Source: Odiellus spinosus (lineage: Eukaryota > Arthropoda > Arachnida > Opiliones > Phalangiidae). Taken from it: a DNA stretch of 64,000 bases. The stretch's first letter is position 1; the number at the start of each line of letters is the position of its first letter. Under the pieces are notes generated by a model. That model had not been told where the DNA came from. It saw nothing but the letters and a program-made list of their open reading frames with translations, and made no database searches. The stretch lies in the NCBI GenBank assembly GCA_963920705.1, contig OY987232.1, positions 8,248,200 through 8,312,199 of the forward strand. Direction: 5' to 3'. The position numbers were made by a program, and so were the translations under genes. Positions 34,851 through 46,737 of the stretch are shown piece after piece.

Positions 34851-35648
34851 CCTAAATAGTACAGGCATTCTAAGGTTTGACCCGGAACAAATTAGAACGA
34901 TTACGAAAATTTCCATACTTATAGAATCGAATGCGTTCTTTAACGTGGTGAGGTCTCCCAATCTCGCAGGCGTGGGGAAAATCCGCCATCTTGGAAAATG
35001 GCCGCCAAAATTAATAAAACTATACATAACTTTAGATGTAATTATCGGATTGACTGATATTTAGGCTCAAAATGTAGCTTAAGACACTCCGCACAAAATT
35101 TGTTCTATGCATGTTTAGCGTTTATCAAACCGTAAGCTCGCAAACATGCATTGAAACTGGTGGAATGGATAAATTTAGGGAAATATGAAGTTTCCGCGGA
35201 AAACCATTTAAGATTTTGTTATAATTTCGCTGTTTCAATAATAGGACGCGTTTTTCTAAGTATTGTTGTTTTTAAAATGTTTAACGAAGAGAAAATATTC
35301 CGCCATTTTGGAAAATGGCGACCAAAATTATAAAAACTTCATAACATAACCAGGTATACTTAAAATGTAGTATAGTTATTTAAGTTCATTTGCTACCAGT
35401 TTTAACCCATACAAATATTTTGGTACAATTTTAAAGCAGAGAGCTCTTACACATATAGCCTCAGGGAATTTAGCGTATAGTTACGAACCCGTTCGAAGGT
35501 CGGTTTTGTTTTCTTTCTGCCTCTAGTAAAATGACCAGCTCGAAGGTTCAAGGAAATGCCATAAAAGTTTGTCAGAAATGAGAAAAAGGCTCAGTCGAAT
35601 GTTGTTGTTTTTAGCTGTTAGTCATATTATATATTTCTTAAAACAAGT

Positions 35649-36690
35649 ATGGAAGTAGTTTGTCTGATATGTAGTTCGGATTTTGGGAATAAAAAAACTG
35701 TTCTAGTTACAAAGGGTCTCCAAACTGTTGAGGAGAAAAGATGGACTACACGAGCGTCTTGAACACCTTACATCAGTTCGTTTGCACGAAGCTTGTCGAA
35801 AACACTATACGCGAGAGGAAAATATTGTGAAATTTCTAGACGATGGTAGCTCCACGTCAAAGGAACCAACCAAGGATAAATTGTTGAGATCCGAGGTTCA
35901 TTCGTTCGAGTTTAAAACAAATTGTTTACTCTGTGGAAATAATGCAGTCCCCGATGAAAAACATACATCTAGAATTAAAGGTATTGTGCATTTGGTTGAA
36001 ACAATGGAAATAAAATCAACACTAATTAAAAGATCAAAAGATCGAAATGATGAGTGGTCGCGGGTCGTACTAGTCCGTCTTGAAAATATCATAGATCTTG
36101 TAGATTGCTGAAGCGCGCTACCATAAAACTTGCTATACAAAATTCTTAACTGAAAATACTGAGAAAAAGAAAATCGGTCGGGGAGTAAATGCCGAACGAG
36201 AAGAAGCTTTCATATCTCTTTGTGCCTACCTTGATGGTAACAATGAGTGCCAGTATTCTATGACAGAATTAGAGAAACGTTTTAAGGAATTTTGTAATGA
36301 AGGAGTGGAGCCTTACGGTACGAAGTATTTAAAACAAAGACTCATCCGACGTTATGGGAAACAAATTACAATATCTGAACTTATTGGAAAAGATAACATA
36401 ATTAGTTTGAAAGATCAGGCGTATAAGATAATATCGAATACTTGGTATTCTAGCAGAAAATTGAATGAGCAAGACGAAAGAATGCGAATCGTAGAAGCTG
36501 CTGCGAAAATTATTAGAGAGGATATTCAAACTCGCGTTTACAATCTGGAAGAATATCCCTCGGAAGAAGAGATAAGAAACGGTTCAGCTAACCTAATTCC
36601 TATAACTTTGGACTTATTTTTAAAAGCAGTGTCGGGAAAAAAAACGTTTCGAGATCAAGCCACGTTAAGCTTAACAGCATTGGGCACGCT
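35649..36690 (+). pseudogene. Academ-like protein, N-terminal Cys-rich region
   Basis: ATG 35649 opens with VVCLICSSDFGNKK (Cys-x2-Cys). A frameshift near 35730 leads to VRLHEACRKHYTREENI and then TNCLLCGNNA (second Cys pair) in the frame ending at 36111. Another 1-base shift at about 36090 restores AEARYHKTCYTKFL. The frame 36260-36697 follows with TELEKRFKEFCNEGV, a YGKQITISEL block and AAAKIIREDIQTRVYN. The His/Cys spacing suggests zinc binding (CLIC, H-x3-C, CLLCG, YH-x3-C). It probably forms the DNA-binding or structural head of the protein; this copy is dead. Confidence 0.65.
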
Positions 36691-38728
36691 AGAGTAGCGG
36701 TTACAAGGCCACGTTCTTTCATATCCCCTATTCAGTTGGGCTTAGCCGTTCATCTCCACAAGCAGATCGGGTCGAGTTACGTAATTGACATAATATCCCA
36801 TCTAGGTTTCTGTTCATCCTACACGGAAGTAACGAAATTTGAGAACAGTATTTTGGTGTCTAATGAGTCCCAAATTTTGGACTGTTCGTTTAAACAATTT
36901 GTTTTTGACAATGCGGACGTTAATATTCGAACCCTTGACGGATTAGGAACCTTCCATTCCATGGGAGGAATAATGTGTGTTACACCTTCTTCCGCTGTTA
37001 AGACCACTTCATATGGATGTGTGGATATATATTGAAGCAGCCAAGTCCTAGCCCAGAATGGAATGGTTACATGCAATTAAGTTCAAAGTGTGAAAATAAT
37101 TACGCTATAAGCAAAGTAATCATACTGCCATTTATTAACTTAAATCCGTCGAACTTGACAACAATTTACACTTCTCTTGCCGTCGACCAATGCCATCGAT
37201 ATGACCTGAAATCTTGTGTAGTTACGTTTGATCAACCGCTATACATTAAAGCGGTAGAGATGGTTTTGGGTTGACCGAGAAATTGTCATCGGTAATAGTT
37301 CGACTTGGGGGATTTCACACCCTTATGTCGTTTATGGGTGCTGTGGGCTATATAATGGCTGGTAGTGGAATTTCTGAAATGTGGGAAACCGTTTACGCCA
37401 AAGCGTCAGTGCCTCACATGCTTAATGGACATGCCTATTCCCGGGCACTTCGGGCTCACTTCCTGGCGCAAAAGGCAATCGGTCAGATTATTCTTGAATC
37501 CATGCCGATCATAAAAGAAGACTTACAGAATAAAATTAAAGAAATCCACCGTGATATAATGCAAAATGCTGTAAGCACTGATGATGTTCGAAGAACAAAA
37601 GAAATAATGAGTTTATTATCAGCATTTGAGACTCAAAAGAAAGAATTCAAAAATTTTGGTCGCACAGGAAAATTGTGGCTCGATTATTTTGACCAGGTTG
37701 AAATAATGCGACTATTTGTTAGAGCTGAACGGACAGGAAACTGGGATCTACACTTATATTGTCTTAAACAAATGTTGCCATATTTACACGCAGCCGCTCA
37801 CCTTGCTTACGCGAAATCTAATCAGTTATATGTACAAACGATGTCTCAATTATCTACTATAATGAGTGAAGAAGAGTACATTAACTTTGGACAATTGGGA
37901 TTTTTTACCGTTAGACGATCCGACAAAATGTGGTCTGGTATTTGGTCGGACATGACAATTGAGCAAGTTCTAATGCGATCAATGAAAACGTCTGGTGGAC
38001 TAAAAAGGGGTCGCGGTTTGAGCGAAAGCACACTCGCTCGATGGATCCTAACTATTCCGGTGTGTCTGCAGCTCAGTGAAGCTTTGGAAGACTACTGTGG
38101 CGTTTGCGCAACAACGTCAGAACAACATGTAGAGATTCGAGAATCACGACAAGTACGCGACGCGACAGACGCTAAGAAGTTTTATGGATGGCTAAGAGAT
38201 CACACACCATTCAAGTACGAGAATTCGTTGGTGTCTCTGGCTTCCGGTGCTGTAGCTGATGAGACTGTAAATTGCGATTCTGCAGTAGAAATTGGGAAAA
38301 TTTCAATGGAAAGAATGGTCGGGAAGTCGTTTCTGGAAGCTAAACTTAAGAGAAATGACAAAGTGAAACCACTAGCGGGAATGAAAAACGTATTAAACGT
38401 TGACGGAGAGTATATTGTTGTGAACCCACAACAATTGTTTAGAAGAATAGCCTGCGCGTTACAACGAGGAGCTGATTTAAAAAACTGCATGTCATATGAA
38501 CTTTCTCCGGTCGCTCCATCTATGTTTGATGAGTTCTCATTTCGAAAGGCAAACAAAGCAACCCTGTCTCATCTTCTTGAGGATGTTAGTCCTTTAATAA
38601 TAACTAAAGAGATGGTTTATAAACAAGTGGTAGTGGATGGTGGATTTCTGCTTCATCGTGTAGTGTGGCCTCGCCCTTGCACATACGGAAATATCTTCAA
38701 CCATCAACCTGTACGTAGATTATGTTAA
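36690..38728 (+). pseudogene. Academ-like protein, conserved central (putative DDE) core
   Basis: Frames 36736-37035, 37017-37274 and 37271-38728 join end to end. Conserved blocks: RPRSFISPIQLGLAVHLHKQ, FDNADVNIRTLDGLGTFHSM, VVTFDQPLYIKAVEMV, RLGGFHTLMSFMGAVGYIMA, RAERTGNWDLHLYCL, MLPYLHAAAHLAYAKS, RRSDKMWSGIWSDMTIEQVL and MKTSGGLKRGRG. The acidic residues in FDNAD, TFDQPL and RAERTG are candidates for a DDE triad (inference). The last piece, 485 codons, starts at TTG and is internal; there is no true start there. Frameshifts lie near 36690, 37030, 37270 and 38700. Confidence 0.65.
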
Positions 38729-39640
38729 AAACCACTACGGTGAAACTACAACTGTAGTTTTTGACGGCCATTCAAATGATTTAACCACTAAAGGAGAGGA
38801 ACATAGGAGAAGGCAAGCAAAATCAATGGCCCCGGATATCAAAATAGAAGAAAATAACCTCGCAACGACTTCTCAAGACGCATTCCTTAAAAATTCGAAA
38901 AAAAAAGAGTCCTTGATACACCATCTTATTACTAGATTTCAATCATCTGGTCTTAGAGCCATTCAAGCAAAAAGTGACGCTGAGGTTCTTATAGCAAAAA
39001 CAGCGCTTGACTTTGGAAAATGCGAAAATTACAAAACTATTGCTGTCATCGCAGAAGACACAGACGTGCTTATAATTTTGATAGTTCTCGCTGATACCGA
39101 AAATCAAAATTCTTTATTTTTGGTAAAACAACAGCAAGGAAACTCTCCAACGAAAATCTTTGACATCAAGGCAATAAAAAAAGAACTTGGAGAACAAGCA
39201 CATGTTTTACTCTTTCTCCATGCTGCAACGGGTTGCGATACTACATCTGCCCTTTATCGCCAAGGAAAAAAAAAGCTTTCAAAATACTAAAACAAAACGA
39301 AGATCTCCGTCAAAAAGTTTTGATTTTTAATCAGCCTGGCGCTATTATCGCAGAAATAACTGCTGTAGGAGAATATTCCTTTTTGTCCTTATACGGTGCT
39401 ATTAAAAGTAGTACCTTAAATGAGCAACGCTACGTTGTATTTACAAAGGCCACCAGAAATTCACCGATAAGTAGCTCATTTGAACTGGCAAGTCATCCAC
39501 CCACAAGTGCAGCTGCTAGCCAACACATGCAAAGAGTCTACCATCAAGTCCAAACGTGGCTTGGCAACGACATAAATGCAGAAGATTGGGGGTGGAAAAG
39601 AGTCGGCCACGTGTTGCGCCCAGTAATAACCACCCGAGCG
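38710..39640 (+). pseudogene. Academ-like protein, FEN/XPG (PIN-fold) nuclease region
   Basis: After a frameshift near 38700 the reading is TTTVVFDGHSNDLTTKGEEH, then LIHHLITRFQSSGLRAIQAK, SDAEVLIAKTALDFGK, VIAEDTDVLIILIVLAD and FLHAATGCDTTSALYRQGKK. The spaced acidic residues (FDG, SDAE, EDTD, CD) follow the pattern of flap-endonuclease/PIN-like nucleases. A run of nine A at about 39268 causes a frameshift, after which KILKQNEDLRQKVLIFNQ and LASHPPTSAAASQHMQR follow, ending in NAEDWGWKR. It could process transposition intermediates (inference). Confidence 0.65.
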
Positions 39641-39813
39641 AAATTTTAAATATGATTTCTTGCAAGTGTAAGGGTAGTTGCGACGAAAAATGCGAATGTC
39701 GAAAAACAGGTCTGATGTGTTCCGCAATGTGCAGAAAATGTCACGGTATTTCATGCACAAACGACTGCAGAGATTTTTATCTAGATGGCGAGATGGACAA
39801 TTTAGACATTTAA
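39600..39813 (+). pseudogene. Academ-like protein, C-terminal CXC-like Cys cluster
   Basis: The frame ending at 39813 contains ISCKCKGSCDEKCECRKTG, then LMCSAMCRKCHGISCTNDC: twelve Cys in about 38 residues in C-x-C-x3-C-x3-C-x-C and C-x3-C-x2-C order, like the CXC (tesmin/TSO1) DNA-binding fold. A frameshift separates it from the nuclease frame that stops at 39649. The native stop is TAA at 39811-39813. Confidence 0.65.
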
Positions 39814-39817
39814 AAAC

Positions 39818-39945
39818 ATTTACATTATATAATGATAACATTTAGATTATATAATGGTAACATTTACATTATATAATTATAACATTTACATTATATAATG
39901 ATAACATTTACATTATATAATGATAACATTTACATTAACTGTAAA
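39818..39945. repeat. 24-bp tandem repeat
   Basis: Five to six copies of AACATTTACATTATATAATG plus a short variable join, directly after the stop of the Academ-like gene. Confidence 0.85.
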
Positions 39946-40639
39946 TTTAAATATAACGATAGTTTGTAAATAAATATTTTCGAATTGTTTTACAAAGAAA
40001 TTAATATATATTGTTATATTAGAGCATTATTAAGTTTTGGAAATTATTAAGGCATGTTTGCCAGCTTCGGTTTGATTAACGTTTAAAATTCATATAACAA
40101 ACGAATGATACTATATACAAACAATCATTTTTAAGTTCATCTGGTTAGTTTTTAAAATTTTGGTCGCCATTTTCCAAAATGGCGGAATATTTTCTCTTCA
40201 TTAAACGTTTTAAAGGCAACATACTTAGAAAAACGCGTCCTATTATTGAAACAGCGAAATTATAACAAAATCTTAAATGGTTTTCCGCGGAAACTTCATA
40301 TTTCCCTAAATTTATCAATTTCACCAGTTTCAATGCATGTTTGCGAGCTTACGGTTTGATAAACGCTAAACATGCATAGAACAAATTTTGTGCGGAGTGT
40401 CTTAAGCTACATTTTGAGCTTAACCATCAGTCAATCCGATAATTACATCTAAAGTTATGCATATTTTTAGTAATTTTGGCGGCCATTTTCCAAGATGGCG
40501 GATTTTCCCCACGCCTGCGAGATTGGGAGACCTCACCACGTTAAAGAGCGCATTCGATTCTATAAGTATGGAAATTTTCGTAACCGTTCTAATTTGTTCC
40601 GGGTTCTCCCTTTTTTTGGGCTAGAATGCCTGTACTAAA

Positions 40640-40935
40640 ATATGTTCACAAGTATAGACTCCACAAATTTCTTTAATATATGTCCACAAATTTCCCAAAT
40701 ATGTCCACAAATTTCCCAAATATGTCCACAAATTTCCCAAATATGTCCACAAATTTCCCAAATATGTCCACAAATTTCCCAAATATGTCCACAAATTTCC
40801 CAAATATGTCCACAAAATTTGCAAGTATAGATCCACAAATTTCCCAAATATGTCCACAAATTTCCCAAATATGTCCACAAATTTCCCAAATATGTCCACA
40901 AATTTCCCAAGAATAGATCCACAAATTACCAAAGT
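40640..40935. repeat. Minisatellite in the right TIR
   Basis: About eleven units of CCCAAATATGTCCACAAATTT (20-base core CCAAATATGTCCACAAATTT), the inverse of the left-TIR minisatellite but with a different unit count and order. Confidence 0.85.
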
Positions 40936-41232
40936 ATATATTCACAAATTTTCGAAGTAAAGTTTTTGTTCAAAGCAAAGAAGAATTGCGATATAACAAG
41001 ATGATCATAAACGTGGAAAACTTTCGACTGATAGTTTGGCGTATGGTCCATGCCTTTTTATACTGAATTATTAACAGTTCTATCAATTGAAAACATTCAC
41101 TTCACCACTTCCAAAACGATAGTATATGTAAACCGAGTAGATTAGAATGCTTTCAACCAACCGTTCACCCTATAGACCCGACAGCAGACTTTCTAGCCTT
41201 CTGTCTGGTCACTAAGTTTAATGATGGTCTAA

Positions 41233-41950
41233 AGGGCCTTTCACACCAGCCAATTTTTAGCTCCAACTAGTTGTGGCAACTCAAATTGCCCCAACTAGTT
41301 GCTCCGTGTGAATAAAAATTGATGGAGTTGGCAAAATTAAAATTGTCCTGAAAAAATTGGGTTGCTGACCCAATTTCATGGCAACTTGTCGCGCCAACTT
41401 TAAGAGTTTGACCAATCAGAGGCCTCTCCGTCACGTGATAGGAATTAGTTTACCGTCATAAAAAAAATCCCGGTCTTCTGGCATAGATTGGTAGCCATTT
41501 TCTTTTTGATTGGGCTGGTTGGTGGACATATCGTTTGACTTTTTCTCTATTCTGGAACCGATTGGCAATGAATTCGAAAACTAATTCTAAATTAGTGGTC
41601 GCGTGTACGCTAAAACTAGCGTGGAGAAAATGCTAGCGTATTTTTTCGCTCGTAATTTAGAGCTTGAAGCTATGGCGTGCGCGTGAAATATCTATTTCGT
41701 TTAGATATTCGCGTGTTACGTGTAAAAATTTAGCTTACAAGCGACCATGAAAATGAGGCTTTAAAGTGTGAAATTAAACTCCTATTTATCCTCAAGTGCA
41801 ATTAAATAAACGATAACTGTGTGGCGAAACCCAGGAGTCTGACCTCTCTTGAGTCTCTCTAGTTCTTCACTCGATCTCTGCTAGGTGGCACCCGCGCATA
41901 ATTTTTAAAAATAAGCCACAAAAATTCGGCCGTGATTATTTAAAAAGTAC

Positions 41951-41992
<42 letters not shown>

Positions 41993-42171
41993 CAGGGAGT
42001 GGCGAAATTTATGACATCAGATTAACCCTTAATGATTGGATGTTCATAAAAATTGAAGGAAAATGTTTATAAATTTTTTTAGTGTGTGAACGGTGGAGTT
42101 GGACCAACTAATTGCTCCGATTAGTTGTACCAACTAGTTGGAGATAAAGATTGGCTGGTGTGAAAGGCCCT
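41233..42171. mobile_element. PIF/Harbinger-type MITE
   Basis: TIRs AGGGCCTTTCACACCAGCC and the inverse GGCTGGTGTGAAAGGCCCT, extending inward through CTCCAACTAGTTG. Exact TAA duplication at 41230-41232 and 42172-42174 fits the TWA target of PIF/Harbinger. The 939-bp interior has no gene but holds a 39-base A run at 41952-41990, possibly from a retroposon. Confidence 0.75.
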
Positions 42172-42339
42172 TAAGACGTCGAATTTCGCCAATTCCCGCT
42201 ACTCAGTTTACAAATACTCAATTCATCTTTGCTTTGAACTTGGGTTGCAACAAATAATTATTATTATCAATTAGGCTTATAAAATACGAGTATTCTGGCC
42301 ACTATTTTGACCACTACTCTCTCAATTCTTAACCGATAT

Positions 42340-43328
42340 CAAATAATAAAAAAAACCAGTTGGGCGGATGCCCATCTAGAATGGAAGGCTATCTGTGACA
42401 GATATTACAATTCAGAATGGACAGATATAATTTTTTATTACTTCCCAGAATGGACAGATATAATTGCATCTCAAAATGGGCAAATATAATTTATTACAAC
42501 TCGGAATGGACAGATATTATTTATTATAACTCGGAATGGGCAGATATAATTTATTACAACTGAAATGGACAAATTTCCCTTTTAAATAACTGCAATTAAG
42601 CCAAACCTCTCGCAGATAACTCTGCCCTTTATACGAAACTGTGGAATTGGAAAGGAGGTATGCAATATTTGTTGGAATATAAACAGTGTAACTTATTTAT
42701 TGTGCCTGTAGTATTTATATTTAGTATACGTTATTTTCTTAATTATAAATAATAAATTAACGATGGTGATATAAATATTTCAATTATTTTAACTACACAT
42801 TCTTGCGTCAAATAATTTATTTTTCAATGAGAAACACTGTAATTCGAAAGGAACTATGAAATATTATATAACATGTGTAACCTATTTATTGCGCCTATAG
42901 CATTTATATTTAGTGTACGTTATTTTCTTAATTTTTAATATAAAATTAACATTTATGATATAAATAGAAATTATTTTACTACACATTTTTAACGTCAAAT
43001 GTTTGATTTTTCAATGAAAATGTTTCATGTAAAGGGCAGAGTTATCTGCGAGAGGTTTGGCTTAATTGCAGTTATTTAAAAGGGAAATTTGTCCATTTCA
43101 GTTGTAATAAATAATATCTGTCCATTCCGAGTTGTAATAAATTATATTTGCCCATTCTGAGTTGCAATAAAAAATTATATCTGTCCATTCTGGGAAGTTA
43201 TAAAAAATTATATCTGTCCATTCTGGGAAGTTATAAAAAATTATATCTGTCCATTCTGAATTGTAATATCTGTCACAGATAGCCTTCCATTCTAGATGGG
43301 CATCCGCCCAACTGTTTTTTTTTATAAT
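42340..43328. mobile_element. TIR element with 30-bp minisatellites in both arms
   Basis: Inverted arms of about 300 bp begin CAGTTGGGCGGATGCCCATC. Within them a ~30-bp unit (CGGAATGGACAGATATAATT plus TATTACAACT) repeats about six times, and the inner ends contain TTATCTGCGAGAGGTTTGGC. The 0.4-kb centre is a direct duplication of about 190 bp (42640-42835 and 42836-43020). No gene is present. Target duplication not resolved. Confidence 0.7.
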
Positions 43329-43548
43329 ATCTGCCCCTTTGAAGTAACTATTGTGATGAAAATCACACAAAAATGATTATATGGTCTTTGTTTGTACACC
43401 AAAACGAATACCCGTCTCAATATCTCACTAAAAAGGCTCAGCTGTCTGTTTGAAAATGAAAAGGGAGCGACTTATTTTAATATAAACAACATGGTCAACC
43501 CCATAATAAGGCACACCAATTAAGATAATGCTGGATAGAGGCATTTGT

Positions 43549-43665
43549 CATGTAAAAGTTTAAAATTTTTCATGTAAAAGTTTAAAATTTTTCATGTAAA
43601 AGTTTAAAACTTTTCATGTAAAAGTTTAAAATTTTTCATGTAAAAGTTTTAAAATTTCACTTCAG
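43549..43665. repeat. 22-bp tandem repeat
   Basis: Five copies of TTCATGTAAAAGTTTAAAAT with small variations. Confidence 0.85.
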
Positions 43666-43917
43666 ACAGTACGGTATATAGTTAGAGCCTACACCAATTG
43701 AAATTGGTGTGACTAAAAACGAGTAAAAAAAGATGTAATCTAGAAGATTTATTAAACACCATCTTGTTTAAGAAGAAGAATTTTAACATATATCACGAAC
43801 TGGGTTTTAAACTTTGAAACACAGAACAAAGTCTCTTCTCTACTTTGAAAAGAAATTTAATAGTTAAACTCGGAAACCATTTGGGTGGTCATTTTTCGGT
43901 ATGCTACTACTGCTATA

Positions 43918-44249
43918 CCGTATTGACGAATTCGGAATGTTCATACTCATAAATCAACTTGCAGGGGCTTACGCCATTGAATTACAAATTTTATGATGAA
44001 TCATCTCAACAGATGGCGTTACCGACTAATAATAATAAGGAATTAAATTATATTTAATTATACAAACAATTGTTGGGCCCCGAAACGATTAAATATATAT
44101 ATATACTCATAAACCAACTTACAGGGGCTTACGCCATTGAATTACAAATTTTACGATGAATCATCTCAACAGATGGCGTTACCGACTAATAATAATAAGG
44201 AATTAAATTATATTAAATTATACAAACAATTATTGGGCCCCGAAACGAT

Positions 44250-44284
<35 letters not shown>

Positions 44285-44290
44285 TAATCA
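43918..44290. repeat. Tandem ~160-bp duplication with (TA)n tails
   Basis: The block ACTCATAAACCAACTTACAG ... GGGCCCCGAAACGATTAAAT followed by (TA)n occurs at about 43948-44104 and 44105-44280. The start is shared with the possible MITE at 26918. A dispersed SINE- or MITE-like family is possible; no promoter boxes were recognised. Confidence 0.7.
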
Positions 44291-45720
44291 AAGATAAAAT
44301 TAAAAAATTATATAAAATTAGGTATAGATGGCGCGGTCTATTATAAAACGTCGTTGGGATCTATTTTTTCGTCTGCTATTAGGCTGCTACGCTTGGTTTT
44401 TTCTGTTGCCTTCCGCGGCTTTCTTAATACTTTTTCGTCGAATTTTCCACCCGTGGCATCACCAAATTTCACTTCGCTCGCGAAGATCGTTACGGAGGAA
44501 CGGGGCCTTCTGCGTTTGTAGGCCTAGGCTCCCTGGTCTCGAGCTCCCGGCACTCGTGCTTTTTCCGTTCCGCGTAAGCCTATCGCCCGTCGCTCAACGA
44601 CTACGGAGAGCGGCGACCCTCTCTCCTCTCTTCGTTTTTCGTCAAGACGGGCGACGCCGCGACAGCCTTGGGTGGGAACGGAATAAGCGCCAGAGAGCCT
44701 CGCGGCGAGAACAAGGAGCCTAGGCTTACTAAGGCGTCTTTACGATCTAAAACGGGCGATGATTTCGATCACTGCCTCGACGAAGAATATATTTCCGTGA
44801 ACCTTATTCAACGTTGGTTTAACACGCAATATTAAGGTCAAACTTACTTTAAATAATATGTAAATTATCATATACGCAAAAGCGCCTTATAAACCACACA
44901 ATACTTGACCACCCAAATGCCGAGAGAGTTCATGATTTACCGATAAACAGTTTGAAATTCCAACCCCCTGTTAGTAAGAGGGGAAAACCTAAGCTCCGCC
45001 CAGGCGTGAATACTATGTATAATTTTTTGGCCGCGTCTATTTTGGCCGGTTTTTCGGGTCAAAATAGCTCCTTGCTGAGCGGGCTCTATTTTGGCCCGAA
45101 AAACCGGCCAAAATAGCCCCGAGCCGAGACTCGGCTATTTTGGCCGTTTTTACGGGCGTCGGCCATAACCCGCCAAAATAGCGCCCTCTTGGCTGCTGAC
45201 TATTTGGGCCGGTTTTTCGGGCCTCTTACTAACCTAACCTTACCTAACTTAATATTAAAATTTCAGTCGGGGAATTTAAGAGGCCCGAAAAACCGGCCAA
45301 AATAAACACTTCTATTAAGGCCCCTTCATTATATTATAATATTATTTACCAAGGTTAAGATATACTTGAAATTTAGTTGTTTGTACGACATGGTTGGCGT
45401 CCTATATTTGAGTTCGATGTAAAAAACATTTTATATCTTCAGTAATAGACTCCACTATTGAGTTATAATTTAAAATAGAATATTTAGCCTGGGAGCGAGC
45501 GGCAAAATAATCTCTCTCTCAGACGGGCGGCGGGACTCGGGAGCCTGAGGCTGGCAATGGCCCGTTTAGAATAGCGTATTTAAAACCAAGATCGTAAGCC
45601 TTTGCGCCTTAAAATTCCGTTTCATATATATTTAAGTCGAAATGGTCAACAAAACCTGCCATCAATTAAAATCCAACACTAAAGTAGGGAAAATAAAACA
45701 ATAAGAAGGGAAATAAGGTA
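44291..45720. other. Non-coding stretch with a GC-rich island and a palindromic motif cluster
   Basis: 44400-44760 is much more GC-rich than its surroundings and has a 131-codon plus frame (44328-44723) that is Arg-rich and matches nothing I know; I do not call it a gene. 45030-45310 holds the inverted-motif cluster listed separately. The remainder shows nothing recognisable. Confidence 0.6.
45039..45304. repeat. Cluster of five alternating-orientation copies of a palindrome-prone motif
   Basis: TATTTTGGCCGGTTTTTCGG occurs at 45039 (+), about 45095 (-), 45136 (+, variant), 45201 (+, variant) and 45283 (-). Pairs of opposite copies can form long hairpins. An AACCTAACCTTACC block lies before the last copy. 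Confidence 0.8.
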
Positions 45721-45721
45721 G

Positions 45722-46737
45722 TATACGGTTTAAAAAAATCGTGAAATACTGTTTTAAGCGACACTTTTTAGTAGCTAAGTTCACCTCATGAATTCAGCGA
45801 GTATAAAGGGAGCGTTTTTTCTCAATCTCAGAATGAATGTAGAGAGCGGATGCGTAGGTCGCCTTTCAGCGCGAAGTGCATTTTCAACCTGGATGTATAG
45901 CCAGGATGTTCATTGGCTGGAGGTAGGGTCTCGTCTGAATTGGTTTCAAACCCAGGGAATTTCTACAACCAGGAGTAGGGTCCCGTTTATATCATACCAA
46001 GGATGTCTTGTTCAAGGAGTAGGAGGTTCCTTGAGAGTAGTAGGAGGTTCCTTGAGAGTCGGCGCATTTCATGCTTCCAGTTATTATAATTAGCTTTACC
46101 TTGAGCTATGCTCGATGGGCGTTACCAATGTTAAATTGACGGACAGCGAAGGATCATCATCCTCATCATCATCCTCGTTGTTCTCCCCTCGACACAACTT
46201 AGAGAGAAAATCCCAGCTTATCGGCAGAGTCACAGATAACGTACCACGCGATTGCGTGGTACTTAATTTGTTTGTAAATTAGCTTGCAGAATGAAAAGCT
46301 GCGTCGATTGATATAATTCCCGAAATTATTTGGTCATTTCTCATTATGTTATTTTCGCGGGGGTCCACTTTTTATCACGCGAATTTCGTTCACGAATGAA
46401 TATTATATTAATTTTGATATAATATTATACAAGAGTCTTTGAGCTCTCAAAAAAGTCCTACTTGACAGTGCTAGCATATATACAAATAATATGGCGGCCG
46501 AAACAAAACGGCCCGAAACTTTTGTCCGCGACTGTACATAATCTTTATCGATAGTTCACAACCTCGAATGGACATTTTGTTTCCTTGCCCTTCTTGTAAT
46601 ATTTAGGTAAGGTTACGTTAGTTAATCACTCGAACTACGTCATCCCTCCAACTAGTTAAACACTCGCTCTAACCCATCCCTCTTATAATATTATAGGTAA
46701 GGTTACGTTAGTAGAGCGCAACAGTCTCAATCTGATT
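45722..46737. repeat. ~1-kb direct repeat, left copy
   Basis: Nearly identical to 55994-57047, which has an extra ~30 bp near 56205. It contains GAGTATAAAGGGAGCG (a possible TATA box) at 45799, the palindrome GTACCACGCGAT..GCGTGGTAC near 46239-46262, a CATCATCATCCTC run and two GGTAAGGTTACGTTAG lines. The 101-112-codon open frames in the two copies differ by the indel and match nothing known. It abuts the truncated Gypsy element. Confidence 0.8.

Larger units (their letters stand above)
34351..41135 (+). mobile_element. Large DNA transposon with ~985-bp TIRs (Academ-like)
   Basis: Inverted repeats 34351-35335 and about 40148-41135 begin CGGTTTACATATACTATCG and continue nearly base for base inward, including minisatellites and an AAAATGGCGGCC / GGCCATTTT block. 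Between them one long plus-strand gene can be followed through 35649-39813 in at least eight frames. I find no clear target duplication. The gene resembles the very large proteins with a FEN/XPG-like nuclease known from many invertebrate genomes; the Academ superfamily (XPG-bearing group) is the nearest class I can name. Family assignment is inference. Confidence 0.65.

Noticed and set aside
44328..44723. 131-codon Arg-rich frame
   Set aside because: GC-rich composition alone keeps the frame open; no domain, no homologue recognised, no promoter seen.
45788..46093. 101-codon frame in the 1-kb repeat (and 112 codons at 56063-56401)
   Set aside because: The two copies differ by an indel and show no domain; repeated GGSLRV text comes from a short internal duplication.
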